Below are positions 6,891-14,609 of a stretch of 27,851 nucleotides of DNA, piece after piece. The stretch is from positions 1 to 27,851 of the forward strand of contig DATBIO010000075.1 in the NCBI GenBank assembly GCA_036556965.1, given 5' to 3'. Position 1 is the stretch's first letter. Each line of letters begins with the position of its first letter. The notes beneath the pieces are model-generated. The model saw only the letters and a list, made by a program, of their open reading frames with translations. It did not search any database and was not told the DNA's origin. A program made the translations under genes and the position numbers. The DNA is from DATBIO01 sp036556965. Its GTDB lineage: Bacteria > Acidobacteriota > Vicinamibacteria > Fen-336.

Positions 6891-8357
6891 CTAGACGCGG
6901 AACACGTGCTGGACGGTCATGCGCACGGCCACCGGCACGCCCGCGCGCAGGGCGGGGGCGAACCGCCACCCCGCCACGGCCTCCAGCAGCGCGGTGTCGA
7001 GCAGGGAGCCGGCCGACTCCACGACGCTGAGGTCCAGCACGTCGCCCTCTTCCCCGACCCAGATCTCGAGCACCGGAGCGCCCTCGATCCCCCGCGCGCG
7101 GGCCGCCTCGGGGTAGACGGGCGCGCTCCCCGCCACCCGGCGGGGCGGCGTCACGTCGGGGCCGAAGTCCACGAAGCGCGCGGGGGCGGCGGCGGCGGGC
7201 AGGCTGACCGTGACCGCGCGCAGCGGCCGCTCCCGCGTGACTTCGGCCCAGAGCTCGACGGGAGCGTGGCCGTCGCCGTCGAGCCGGAGGCCGTGGCGTC
7301 CGAAGGCGACGGTCACGCTGGCCGGCGTCAACCCCATGGGGCGGCCGTCCACGCAGACGCGCGCGCCCGGCGGCTCGCTCTCCACGACGATCACGCCCGC
7401 TCCCGCGGCGGGCGCGGCGGCGGGCGCGGCGGCGGTGGTGGGGGCCGCGCCGTTCATCGTCCGCGCGGAGTGCATGGTGCCCGGCTGCTCATCGTCGGCG
7501 GCGCCTCCGTAGCGCACGGTGAGGTCGAAGGCCGGCCGCGCGGCCGCCTCGAGGTCGGCGGCAAAGTCCGCGGCCAGCGCGTGCCGGCCCTCGGGCCGGG
7601 CCGCGAAGGCGCGCACGAAGACCGCGTTCACGGCCTCCGGCAGCCGCGGGTCGCACTCCCGGGGAGGCACGTGGCGGCCCTGGACGACGCGCGACACCAC
7701 CTCGGTGATGGTCCGGCCCGGGTAGGGTGCATGGGCGGTCAGCATCTCGTAGGCCATGGTGGCCAGGGAGAACAGGTCGGCCTTGCCGTCCACGCGGTGC
7801 CCCAGCATCTGCTCCGGGGCCATGTAGCGCACGGAGCCCACCACCGTGCCCACCAGGGTGAGGCTCGAGGTGCTCAGGCGCGCCACCCCGAAGTCGAGCA
7901 CCTTCACGCCCCCGTCGGCCAGCACCATGATGTTGGCGGGCTTGACGTCCCGGTGGACCACGCCGTTGCGGTGGGCGAAGTCGAGGGCGTCGGCCACGTT
8001 CTTGACGATGGCGCAGGCCTCCCCCACGGTCATCAGGCAGTCGCGGCCGATGAGGGCGGACAGCGGGCGTCCTTCCAGGAACTCCATGACGATGTACGAC
8101 GGCCCGATGTCGTATATCTGGACGATGGAGGGGTGGTTCAGGCGCCCCGCCGCCTCCGCCTCCTGGCGGAAGCGCGCGAGGTACTGCTCGTGCTCGGGCG
8201 GCGTGGCGTGGGCGTTCTCCCGCACCATCTTGACGGCCACCGGGCGGGCGAGCAGGGAGTCCACGCACAGGTACACGACGCCCATGGCGCCGGAACCCAG
8301 CTCTTCCACGACCTGGTACCGCCCGAAGTATTCAGGGTGGGCCGACTGGGTTTGCAT
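6891..8357 (-). CDS. Ser/Thr protein kinase with PEGA and TonB C-terminal-like domains
   Basis: A 488-aa Hanks-type kinase of the PknB family. The kinase domain (about 12-270) looks active: glycine loop GSGAMG (21-26), Lys43 in VAVKMV, HRDVKPAN (135-142), DFG (155-157), and APEQ (180-183) after a Ser/Thr-rich activation loop. An Ala/Pro-rich linker (about 303-320) leads to a PEGA-like repeat (VIVVESEPPGARVCVDGRPMG without break, about 322-352). A C-terminal domain (about 412-488) matches the TonB C-terminal/energy-transducer pattern (PVYPEAARARGIEG, EAVAGWRFAPALRAG). No transmembrane segment is visible, which is unusual because PEGA and TonB-C domains are normally extracytoplasmic. A -10-like TAGAGT (8378-8383, minus) lies 20 bases upstream of the start. 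Divergent from the PilZ gene. Confidence 0.92.
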   Translation of the reverse strand: MQTQSAHPEYFGRYQVVEELGSGAMGVVYLCVDSLLARPVAVKMVRENAHATPPEHEQYLARFRQEAEAAGRLNHPSIVQIYDIGPSYIVMEFLEGRPLSALIGRDCLMTVGEACAIVKNVADALDFAHRNGVVHRDVKPANIMVLADGGVKVLDFGVARLSTSSLTLVGTVVGSVRYMAPEQMLGHRVDGKADLFSLATMAYEMLTAHAPYPGRTITEVVSRVVQGRHVPPRECDPRLPEAVNAVFVRAFAARPEGRHALAADFAADLEAAARPAFDLTVRYGGAADDEQPGTMHSARTMNGAAPTTAAAPAAAPAAGAGVIVVESEPPGARVCVDGRPMGLTPASVTVAFGRHGLRLDGDGHAPVELWAEVTRERPLRAVTVSLPAAAAPARFVDFGPDVTPPRRVAGSAPVYPEAARARGIEGAPVLEIWVGEEGDVLDLSVVESAGSLLDTALLEAVAGWRFAPALRAGVPVAVRMTVQHVFRV

Positions 8358-8377
8358 GAAGCGTTTCGGGGGAGGTG

Positions 8378-8383
8378 ACTCTA
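8378..8383 (-). promoter_or_regulatory. -10-like TAGAGT for the kinase gene
   Basis: Minus-strand TAGAGT 20 bases before the kinase ATG. No Shine-Dalgarno is visible in the short leader. Confidence 0.35.
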
Positions 8384-8425
8384 GTCTCAGGCGTGCGGCC
8401 CGTCAATCCGCAAAGTGGCGCGTGC

Positions 8426-8431
8426 TATGCT
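8426..8431 (+). promoter_or_regulatory. -10-like TATGCT for the PilZ operon
   Basis: TATGCT 45 bases before the chosen GTG start of the PilZ gene. The spacing supports the downstream start at 8477 rather than the in-frame GTG at 8375. Confidence 0.35.
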
Positions 8432-8476
8432 TTTCGTCCCGCAGGCAGGCTCCAGTGGTTCATCCGGGACCATATC

Positions 8477-9172
8477 GTGTCACGTAGAGAACGGCAGGAT
8501 GCCCGCATCGACCTGACCCTGCCGGTCAAGGTCGTGGGCTACGACACACCGGGATCGGCCTGGGAGGAGATGAGCACGGTGGAGGACGTGTCGGCCCGTG
8601 GCGCCGGATTCTGCCTGCGGCGCGTCGTGCACACGGGCCAGATTCTGCACCTGACCCTTCCCCTGCCCAAGCGATTCCGGACGCACGACCTGAGCGAGCA
8701 GTCGTACCGGGTCTACGCGCTGGTGCGCACCGTGCAGGAGATACGGGACGGCCGGCGCGTGGGGGTGCTCTTCCTGGGACGACAGCCCCCGCGCAACTTC
8801 GACAAGGACCCGGCGGGGATCTACCTGCTCCCGGGCGATGCCGCGCCCGCCCCCACGGCGGGGCCGGCCGGGCCCCAGCGCCGCCACGAGCGCCGGACGG
8901 TGATGGTGACGCTCCGCCTCCGCCGCATGGTGGGGGGCGCCCCGGCCGAGGAGCTCACCTTCGCCGAGAACATCGGGCGGGGCGGCGTGCGCGTGCTCAC
9001 CACGCTGCCCGTGGGCAAGGACGAGGTCCTCATGCTGGAGGAGTTCGAGGGGCCGTTCCGCACGCGCGCCGCGGTGCGGAACGTCTGGATCGGTCCCGAC
9101 CAGGTGGCCCGTCTCAACCTCGAGTTCCTCGACGACCAGGCGCCCGACCGCCTCGTGGCCAGCGGCGCGTGA
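8477..9172 (+). CDS. Protein with two tandem PilZ domains
   Basis: About 231 aa. Each half carries the c-di-GMP-binding PilZ signature. Domain 1 (about 3-105) has RQDAR (Arg6/Arg10) and DVSARGAG (37-44), a full RxxxR...(D/N)xSxxG set. Domain 2 (about 135-220) has RRHERR and ENIGRGG, where Gly167 replaces the usual Ser. It probably senses cyclic di-GMP in the cytoplasm; the partner is unknown. The start is uncertain: GTG 8477 opens right at the first PilZ motif, while an in-frame GTG at 8375 would add 34 residues of unpatterned sequence across the likely promoter. Its stop overlaps the GTG of the next gene (GTGA, 9169-9172). Divergent from the kinase. Confidence 0.85.
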   Translation: MSRRERQDARIDLTLPVKVVGYDTPGSAWEEMSTVEDVSARGAGFCLRRVVHTGQILHLTLPLPKRFRTHDLSEQSYRVYALVRTVQEIRDGRRVGVLFLGRQPPRNFDKDPAGIYLLPGDAAPAPTAGPAGPQRRHERRTVMVTLRLRRMVGGAPAEELTFAENIGRGGVRVLTTLPVGKDEVLMLEEFEGPFRTRAAVRNVWIGPDQVARLNLEFLDDQAPDRLVASGA

Positions 9173-9441
9173 CACGGCACCTTCCCCAGCCCGGGTGCCG
9201 CGAGCTGTCCTTCGTCCTGGGCCACGCGGTGGACGACGCGGGCGAAGTGGCGCTCGAGGACTACGCGCGGGTCGTCCTGCACGCGGAGGCGGCGGAGGCG
9301 GTTCGCGCGGGAGAGGCCCTCGTCGGGGTCCATGCCTGCGGGCTGGAAGCCGACCCCTCGCCGGCGGCGGCGCGGGACGTGGAGGACTTCGCGCGCGACC
9401 TGGCCGCGCGCGCGGGCGGCGGGGGCCTGGGTTGGGGCTGA
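9169..9441 (+). CDS. Small protein of unknown function coupled to the PilZ gene
   Basis: A 90-aa acidic protein that I do not recognise. It starts at a GTG overlapping the PilZ stop (GTGA) and ends overlapping the M48 protease start by about 10 bases. The reading frame has the GC-rich third positions of a genuine gene across its length, and the sequence is balanced (ELSFVLGHAVDDAGEVALED, several helices, a Gly-rich tail GGGGLGWG). There is no signal peptide, membrane helix or known motif. Being wedged between a PilZ protein and an exported protease suggests an operon role, but nothing specific can be said. Confidence 0.6.
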   Translation: MTRHLPQPGCRELSFVLGHAVDDAGEVALEDYARVVLHAEAAEAVRAGEALVGVHACGLEADPSPAAARDVEDFARDLAARAGGGGLGWG

Positions 9442-10403
9442 GCTTCGCCCTGGCCGCCCTCCTGCTGGCGGCCACCCCGCCGCCGGAGACGGTGGCCCTC
9501 GACGGCTACGCCGAGTGGCGGCACGGCGAGGACCTCATCGTGGATGGGCAGCGCGTGCGCGCCGCCCCGGAGGCCACCATCACGGGCGCCGCCTCCGTGG
9601 CCGCCATTCCCCTGGGATACGAGGTGCGCGTCACGGGCACGCGCGCTCCCGACGGCTCCGTGCGCGCCGCCTCCGTGACCGCCGCCCCCAACCTGGAGAC
9701 CGGCCTCGAGCGCCAGCTGCGGCGGGCCTTCGACCAGAAGGAGGCCCAGTTCCTGCGCGAGGGACGCGTGGCCATGAAGCGCGGGGAGACGGTCAAGGAC
9801 TACGGCGCCCTCGTGCAGGCGGGGCCGCAGGTGGAGCGCGCGCGGGCGGTGGCCGCGAAGGTGGCCCCGCCCTACCTGGACCGGGCGCGCCTGCGCGTCT
9901 ACGTGGTGGACAACCCGCACTGGAACGCGCTGTGCGCCCCCAACCAGGCCGTCTACGTCTTCCGCGGCCTGCTGGAGGACGCCGACGACGACGAGCTGGC
10001 CATCGCCCTGGGCCACGAGCTCGCCCACACCACGCACGAGCACGCGCGCCGCGCCTTCCCGCGCCGCCTGGCCGCCCAGCTGCTGGCGGCGGCGGGCACC
10101 CGGTCGGCCGCGGAGAAGGACGCGGACGTCCGCCGCCGGACCGGCGCGCTCCTGACGCTGCTCGCCGTGTCCGCCTGGAGCAGCGGCTTCAGCCGCGAGC
10201 AGGAGGACCAGGCGGACCGCGCCGGCCTGCGCTATGCGCACGAGGCCGGCTACGACGTCCGCAAGGGCCCGGGGCTGTGGCGGCGCCTCGCCGAGCGCTA
10301 CCCGCCGCAGAGCCCGCTGGCGGAGTTCTTCTTCGCCCACCACAAGCCCGCCGCCGACCGCGCGCGGAGCCTCGAGGAGGAGCTCGCGCTCAACTACCGA
10401 TGA
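9432..10403 (+). CDS. M48-family zinc metalloprotease, exported
   Basis: About 323 aa. An N-terminal hydrophobic signal (MGLSFALAALLLAATP) is followed by a small beta-rich region (about 20-85, resembling the OB-like DUF5666 modules often found before M48 domains). The peptidase domain has the zinc motif HELAH (195-199; His195, Glu196, His199) and the third-ligand motif EQEDQADRAG (Glu258). Related periplasmic M48 proteins such as BepA/LoiP act in outer-membrane protein quality control; that role here is only inference. The start is not certain: no ATG or GTG fits the signal peptide, and TTG 9432 puts it at the very N-terminus, with CTG 9438 as an alternative. Its stop overlaps the next gene (ATGA, 10400-10403). 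Confidence 0.85.
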   Translation: MGLSFALAALLLAATPPPETVALDGYAEWRHGEDLIVDGQRVRAAPEATITGAASVAAIPLGYEVRVTGTRAPDGSVRAASVTAAPNLETGLERQLRRAFDQKEAQFLREGRVAMKRGETVKDYGALVQAGPQVERARAVAAKVAPPYLDRARLRVYVVDNPHWNALCAPNQAVYVFRGLLEDADDDELAIALGHELAHTTHEHARRAFPRRLAAQLLAAAGTRSAAEKDADVRRRTGALLTLLAVSAWSSGFSREQEDQADRAGLRYAHEAGYDVRKGPGLWRRLAERYPPQSPLAEFFFAHHKPAADRARSLEEELALNYR

Positions 10404-11242
10404 TGCTCGACGCCCTGCTGGCCGCGTCCCTGGCCGTCACCCACGTCACCCTCATCGACGGCACGGGAGGACCGGCGATTTCCGACGCCACCGTGGTCGT
10501 GGAGGAGGGCCGCATCCGCGCCGCGGGACGGTGGTCGGCCGTGCGCGTCCCGCCGGGGGCGGAGGTCGTGGACGGCCGCGGCAAGCACCTCGTTCCCGGC
10601 CTCTGGGACCTGCACGTCCACCTCTGGTACGACGAGCCGTTCTTCCCCCTCTACCTGGCGCACGGCGTGACCGGCGTCCGGGACATGGGCTCGGACCTCG
10701 GCCGCATCCAGCGCTGGCGCGCGGAGATGGCGGCGGGCACCAGCGTGGGCCCGCGCATCGTGGCCGCCGGCTACCCGCTGGCCGGGCCCGGCAACACCTG
10801 GCCGCGCAGCGCCCTGGTGGGCGTGGCCAGCGCCGAGGACGGCACGGCGCTCTTCCTGGCCAGCGACGGGCGCGGCGTCTCGCGCGTGGACCTGGCCGAC
10901 GGGGCCGTGGCCGACGTCCTGACCGGCGGCGACGCCACCCTGGCCGGCATCGACGGCCTATCCGTGCACGAGGGTACGCTGGTGGGGGTGGTGAACGCGT
11001 TGGGCCGGGACCGCGTGGTGCGCTTCACGCTCGACGCGGCCCGGGAGCGGGTGGCGAAGGCGGAGGTGCTCGAAGCGGCCCACGCCGCCTTCGACGTTCC
11101 CACTACGGGAGCCGTGGCGGGCGAGCGCCTGCTGCTGGTCGCCAACCGCCAGCTGCGGCGGCTGAAGGAGGACGGCACCATCGACGACCCCGCCCGCCTG
11201 AAGGAGGTGGTGATCCTCAGCGTCCCCCTGACGGCGCGCTGA
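10400..11242 (+). CDS. Chimeric protein: amidohydrolase N-terminus joined to a beta-propeller C-terminus
   Basis: 280 aa. Residues 1-137 read as the start of a metal-dependent amidohydrolase: VTHVTLIDGTGGPAISDA, VVVEEGRI, the metal-binding HVH (72-74) in GLWDLHVHLWYD, and the HGVTGVRDMGSD segment. The sequence then changes abruptly, near residue 138 (about position 10811), into the second half of an SMP-30/NHL-like propeller protein (EDGTALFLASDGRGVSRVDL, GIDGL, DRVVRFTLDAAR, GERLLLVAN). The remaining amidohydrolase ligands (carboxylated Lys, two His, Asp) and the first propeller blades are missing. It therefore looks like an in-frame fusion by deletion, or an assembly join. It is coupled to the M48 gene by an ATGA overlap and overlaps the P1 peptidase 3' end by 26 bases. 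Confidence 0.8.
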   Translation: MMLDALLAASLAVTHVTLIDGTGGPAISDATVVVEEGRIRAAGRWSAVRVPPGAEVVDGRGKHLVPGLWDLHVHLWYDEPFFPLYLAHGVTGVRDMGSDLGRIQRWRAEMAAGTSVGPRIVAAGYPLAGPGNTWPRSALVGVASAEDGTALFLASDGRGVSRVDLADGAVADVLTGGDATLAGIDGLSVHEGTLVGVVNALGRDRVVRFTLDAARERVAKAEVLEAAHAAFDVPTTGAVAGERLLLVANRQLRRLKEDGTIDDPARLKEVVILSVPLTAR

Positions 11243-12374
11243 CCAGCCGCTGGTGGCGGCGCAGCAGCTCCCGCACGCGCTCGTGCGGGAGGCCTTGCAC
11301 GGTGTGGCCCTCGAACCCGGTCATGGTGCGGCCCGCCACCAGCGCGTTGACGATGGCCTCCTCGGTGGCGGCCACCGTGGCCTCGAAGAGGGGGCCCATG
11401 TCGTCGTTGGGCAGCATGCGCACGGTGGCCACCCGCGTGGGGTCGCCCGCCCCGGGGTTGGCCGTGGAGAAGGCGAGGAACAGGTCGCCCGAGCCGTTGC
11501 CGGCCACGCTGCCCGTGCGGGCCAGGCCGAGGGCGGCGCGCCGCGCCAGGCGCGTGAGCTGCTGCGGGAGCAGGGGCGCGTCCGTGGCCACCACGATGAT
11601 GATCGACCCCTGGTCCTTCGAGTAGACGAGTCCCTCGCGCAGCTCGAGGCCCAGGGGGAGGCCGCCGATGCGGAGCTGGTGGCGCAAGCCGAAGTTGGCC
11701 TGCACGAGCACGCCGAGCACGTAGCCCTGGTCCTTCACCCGCAGCGTGCGGGAGGCGGTGCCGATCCCGCCCTTGAACTCGTAGCAGACCATGCCCGTGC
11801 CGCCCCCCACGCCGCCCTCGGCCACGGGCCCCGGACGCGCGGCCTCGATGGCCTGCACGGCGTGCTGGGGCTTCACGTGGCCGCCGTAGATGTCGTTGAG
11901 GTGGCCGTCCCACGTCTCCGCCACCACGGGCAGCGACCACACCGCCTCCGACCATCCCGCCTGCTGCCCCCACCGCCGCGCGGCGTAGGCGATGACCGCG
12001 TCCCGCACCACGCCCACGCTGTTGGTGTTGGTGATGAGCACGGGCCCCTCGAGGAACCCCGACTCCTCGAGCCAGGGCACGCCCGTCATCTCCCCGTTGC
12101 CGTTGAGGGAGTAGTAGCCGGCGAAGCAGGGCTTGAGCCCGTCGTCGCCCCGCCCCCGCGGCAGGACGGCGGTGACCCCGGTGCGCACCGACGCTCCCTC
12201 CACCAGGGTGACGTGGCCGACCTCGACCCCCGGCACGTCGGTGATGGCGTTGAGCGGGCCCGGAGTGCCCCAGTCGAAGGGGATGCCGAGGTCGCGCGCG
12301 CGCACGCGCGGCTCCGCGGCGTGGGCCCCCGAGGTCACGGCCAGGATCACGGCGAGAGGGGTGGCGCGGTGCAT
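11217..12374 (-). CDS. P1-family (DmpA-type) L-aminopeptidase/D-esterase
   Basis: 385 aa, matching Ntn-type self-processing peptidases of family P1. An N-terminal signal peptide (about 1-20, ending SGAHAA) suggests periplasmic location. Family motifs are present: DLGIPFDWGTPGPLNAITDVPGVEVGHVT, NGNGEMTG, NTNSVGVVRDAV, ETWDGHLND and GGGTGMVCYEFKGGIGTASR. The autocatalytic cleavage site is expected at Gly294-Ser295 in AGNGSGDLFLAFSTAN, with Ser295 as nucleophile of the small subunit. The start ATG 12374 lies seven bases after a TAGGCT hexamer with no Shine-Dalgarno, consistent with a leaderless transcript. Its 3' end overlaps the convergent chimeric gene by 26 bases. Confidence 0.95.
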   Translation of the reverse strand: MHRATPLAVILAVTSGAHAAEPRVRARDLGIPFDWGTPGPLNAITDVPGVEVGHVTLVEGASVRTGVTAVLPRGRGDDGLKPCFAGYYSLNGNGEMTGVPWLEESGFLEGPVLITNTNSVGVVRDAVIAYAARRWGQQAGWSEAVWSLPVVAETWDGHLNDIYGGHVKPQHAVQAIEAARPGPVAEGGVGGGTGMVCYEFKGGIGTASRTLRVKDQGYVLGVLVQANFGLRHQLRIGGLPLGLELREGLVYSKDQGSIIIVVATDAPLLPQQLTRLARRAALGLARTGSVAGNGSGDLFLAFSTANPGAGDPTRVATVRMLPNDDMGPLFEATVAATEEAIVNALVAGRTMTGFEGHTVQGLPHERVRELLRRHQRLVSAPSGGR

Positions 12375-12381
12375 GGCGGGG

Positions 12382-12387
12382 AGCCTA
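12382..12387 (-). promoter_or_regulatory. -10-like TAGGCT seven bases before the P1 peptidase ATG
   Basis: Minus-strand TAGGCT followed by seven bases and the start codon. No Shine-Dalgarno and no clear -35. Predicts a leaderless mRNA. Confidence 0.45.
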
Positions 12388-12404
12388 CCACCGGCCCGCC
12401 GCGC

Positions 12405-13235
12405 TCAGTCCGTGTGCTTGATGAGCAGCACCTCGTTTCCGAGCTCGCTGTAGATCATCTCGTCCACCACCTGGCGGGCCACCAGCAGCCCGAACCCGCC
12501 CGGGCGCAGGCCCAGCTCCGCGCGGCGCTCCAGGTGCGCGGTCGGGTCGTGGGGAGGGTTGGAGACGGCGGCGTGCTCGAGGCGGTCGCGCGCGAACCCC
12601 GGGCCGGGATCGCGGACGTAGAAGACCTGCGTGCGCGCCGTCCGCACCGCGGAGACCTCGACCACCTGGCCGGGGTCGAAGCGCCCGCCGTGCTCCATGG
12701 CGTTGAGCAGCACCTCGCGGAAGGCGACCAGCATGTCGTCCCGGTCCTCGTCCGCCAGGTCGGGACGCAGCTCGGACAGGAAGGTCACCAGCCGGTCCGC
12801 CGTCAACACGCGGCAGGACACGCGCACGGACACCCAGTCGGGCTGGGCGGAGACCACCTGGATGCCGTCCCGCCAGTCCTCCGCTTCCACCGCGCGGCGG
12901 ATCATGTCCGCCAGCTCCCCCACCTCCAACGGCATGCCGAAACAGGCGAAGACGTGCGCGCGCAAGGCGGAGATCACCTCCTCCGGCGTGGGCTCCGGCG
13001 CGAGGAGGATCACCTTCACCCCCGGACGGATCCAGCGCATCTCCTCGGCCAGGGGCAGGTCGTGCTCCAAGGTGGTGCGCGGGCTGGTGACCACGGCGTC
13101 GTAGGCGGTGCGGCGCAGCCGTCCCAGGGCCTCGGCCTCCCCCGACGACCGGTCCAGGGTCACGCCCTCCAGCACGGCCGCCCGGTCGAGCGCGTCGGCC
13201 AGGGCGGAGTCGGGCTCGATCAACAGCACTCGCAT
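12405..13235 (-). CDS. Pseudo-receiver domain fused to an RsbW-like ATP-binding domain
   Basis: 276 aa. The N-terminal part (1-120) has the fold pattern of a CheY receiver (MRVLLIEPDS, YDAVVTSPRT, KVILLAPEPTPEEV, ACFGMPLEVGELADMIRRAV) but lacks the phosphoacceptor: the position after the third strand is Ser51 instead of Asp, and the conserved Lys of the KP motif is Met101. The C-terminal part (about 150-276) is a GHKL ATPase of the anti-sigma-factor kinase type: N box REVLLNAMEHGG (173-184), RDPGPGFA (208-215) and GGFGLLVARQVVDEM. No dimerisation/phosphotransfer helix is visible. It may act as a Ser kinase or anti-sigma partner, but no sigma factor or STAS antagonist is adjacent. Divergent from rtcB, 46 bases between starts; a TATTCT (13270-13275, minus) may be its -10. 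Confidence 0.85.
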   Translation of the reverse strand: MRVLLIEPDSALADALDRAAVLEGVTLDRSSGEAEALGRLRRTAYDAVVTSPRTTLEHDLPLAEEMRWIRPGVKVILLAPEPTPEEVISALRAHVFACFGMPLEVGELADMIRRAVEAEDWRDGIQVVSAQPDWVSVRVSCRVLTADRLVTFLSELRPDLADEDRDDMLVAFREVLLNAMEHGGRFDPGQVVEVSAVRTARTQVFYVRDPGPGFARDRLEHAAVSNPPHDPTAHLERRAELGLRPGGFGLLVARQVVDEMIYSELGNEVLLIKHTD

Positions 13236-13269
13236 CGGTTGCGCTCGCCCCCCGGGTGCGCGGGCGGCC

Positions 13270-13275
13270 AGAATA
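13270..13275 (-). promoter_or_regulatory. -10-like TATTCT for the pseudo-receiver gene
   Basis: Minus-strand TATTCT 34 bases before the ATG, in the 46-base divergent gap shared with rtcB. No -35 is clear. Confidence 0.3.
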
Positions 13276-13281
13276 CGCCTA

Positions 13282-14609
13282 GTGGGCTGGAAAGAGGGCG
13301 CGCGCCGGGACCCCGGGGGCTTCTACCGGGTCCCCGCCGGCGGGAGCGAGGTCCGCGCCTTCATGACCCCCGCCCTCTTCGCGGAGCTGGAGGAGGGGAT
13401 CGGCGCGCAGATCACCAACGCCCGCCGCTTCCCGGGCGTCCTCGACGTCGTGCTCACTCCCGACGCCCACCACGGCTACGGCGTCCCCGTGGGCTGCGTG
13501 ATGGCCACCAGCGGCACCCTGGCCATGGGGCCGGTGGGCTACGACATCGGGTGCGGCATGTGCGTGCTCCGCTCGGAGGTGCCCCGCGAGCGCGCCACCC
13601 CCGACGCGGTGCGCGCGTTCTCGCGCCGGGTCATGCAGCGCGTCGGCCTCGGCGCGGGCGCGCGGGGCCAGAGCGTCTCCCGCGGCCGCTTCGAGGAGCT
13701 GGTGCGGGGCGGCGCGCAGGCGCTGGGCGCGCGTCGTGACGCCGCCGAGCGGGACCGCATCCCCGTGGAGGAGGACTGGGAGATCCCGCGGGACTCGCGG
13801 GCCTGGCGCGGCATGGAGCAGCTCGGCTCGCTCGGGGGCGGCAACCACTTCATCGAGCTGCAGCACGACGGCTCCCGGCTCTGGGTCATGTTCCACACCG
13901 GCTCCCGCGGGTTCGGCCACGGGCTGGCCACCTGGTACTTCGAGCGGGCGCGGGAGGAGCTGGGGCTGGGCCGCGGGCAGATGGACCTCGGCTACTTCAG
14001 CCCGGAGTCGCGCCACTGGAGCTCCTACCGCAACGCGGTGGCGGCGGGCGGCAACTACGCCATCGTCAACCGCCTGATGGTCGGGGAGGCCGTGGGCGCC
14101 GCCTTCGCGGAGGCCTTCGGCGAGGAGGCCGCGCTCGTCTACGAGATCAGCCACAACCTCGTGCAGGAGGAGTGGCATCCCGACCTGTTCCCCCGGCCCG
14201 TCTGGGTGCACCGCAAGGGGGCGACGCGCGCGCTGCCCGCCGGCCACCCGCTCCTCGCGGGCACGCGCTGGCAGGACACGGGCCATCCCGTGCTGATCCC
14301 CGGCTCCATGGGCGACGCCTCCTACGTGCTGCGGCCGCTGCCGGGCGCGGCGCGGTCCCTCTACTCCGTGAACCACGGCGCCGGCCGGCGCAAGTCGCGC
14401 ACGGCGGCCAGCGGGAGATCACGCAGGCCGCCGCCGACCGGAGGCTGCGCGACGTGGGCGTCATGGTCAACGCCGGCGGCCGCGTGCCCGTGGACGAGTC
14501 CCCCGACTGCTACAAGCCGGTGGCGGAGGTCATCCGCGCGGTCACGGACGCGGGCCTGGCCCGGGTCGAGGTGGAGCTGAGGCCGATCGCTTCCATCAAG
14601 GGAGACTGA
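13282..14609 (+). pseudogene. rtcB: RtcB-family RNA-splicing ligase interrupted by a -1 frameshift
   Basis: RtcB joins RNA 2',3'-cyclic phosphate (or 3'-phosphate) and 5'-OH ends with GTP and Mn. The first frame, from GTG 13282, shows TPDAHHGYGVPVG (60-70), GYDIGCGM with Asp88/Cys91 metal ligands, GSLGGGNHFIEL, HTGSRGFGH and the guanylylation motif NHGAGRRKSR, whose His is near residue 365. Around 14398-14412 the frame is lost; read on, frame 1 yields low-complexity residues to a stop at 14580. The adjacent frame resumes the family C-terminus (REITQAAAD, VMVNAGGRVPVDESPDCYKP, VIRAVTDAGLARVEVELRPI, final IKGD) to the stop at 14609. Restoring one C near 14400 rejoins the frames. It is either a recent pseudogene or a sequencing/assembly error. 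No Shine-Dalgarno precedes the GTG. Confidence 0.85.

Noticed and set aside
7378..7440. GGGCGCGGCGGC-type short repeats
   Set aside because: They encode the Ala/Pro linker of the kinase; codon-level simple sequence, not an independent repeat element.
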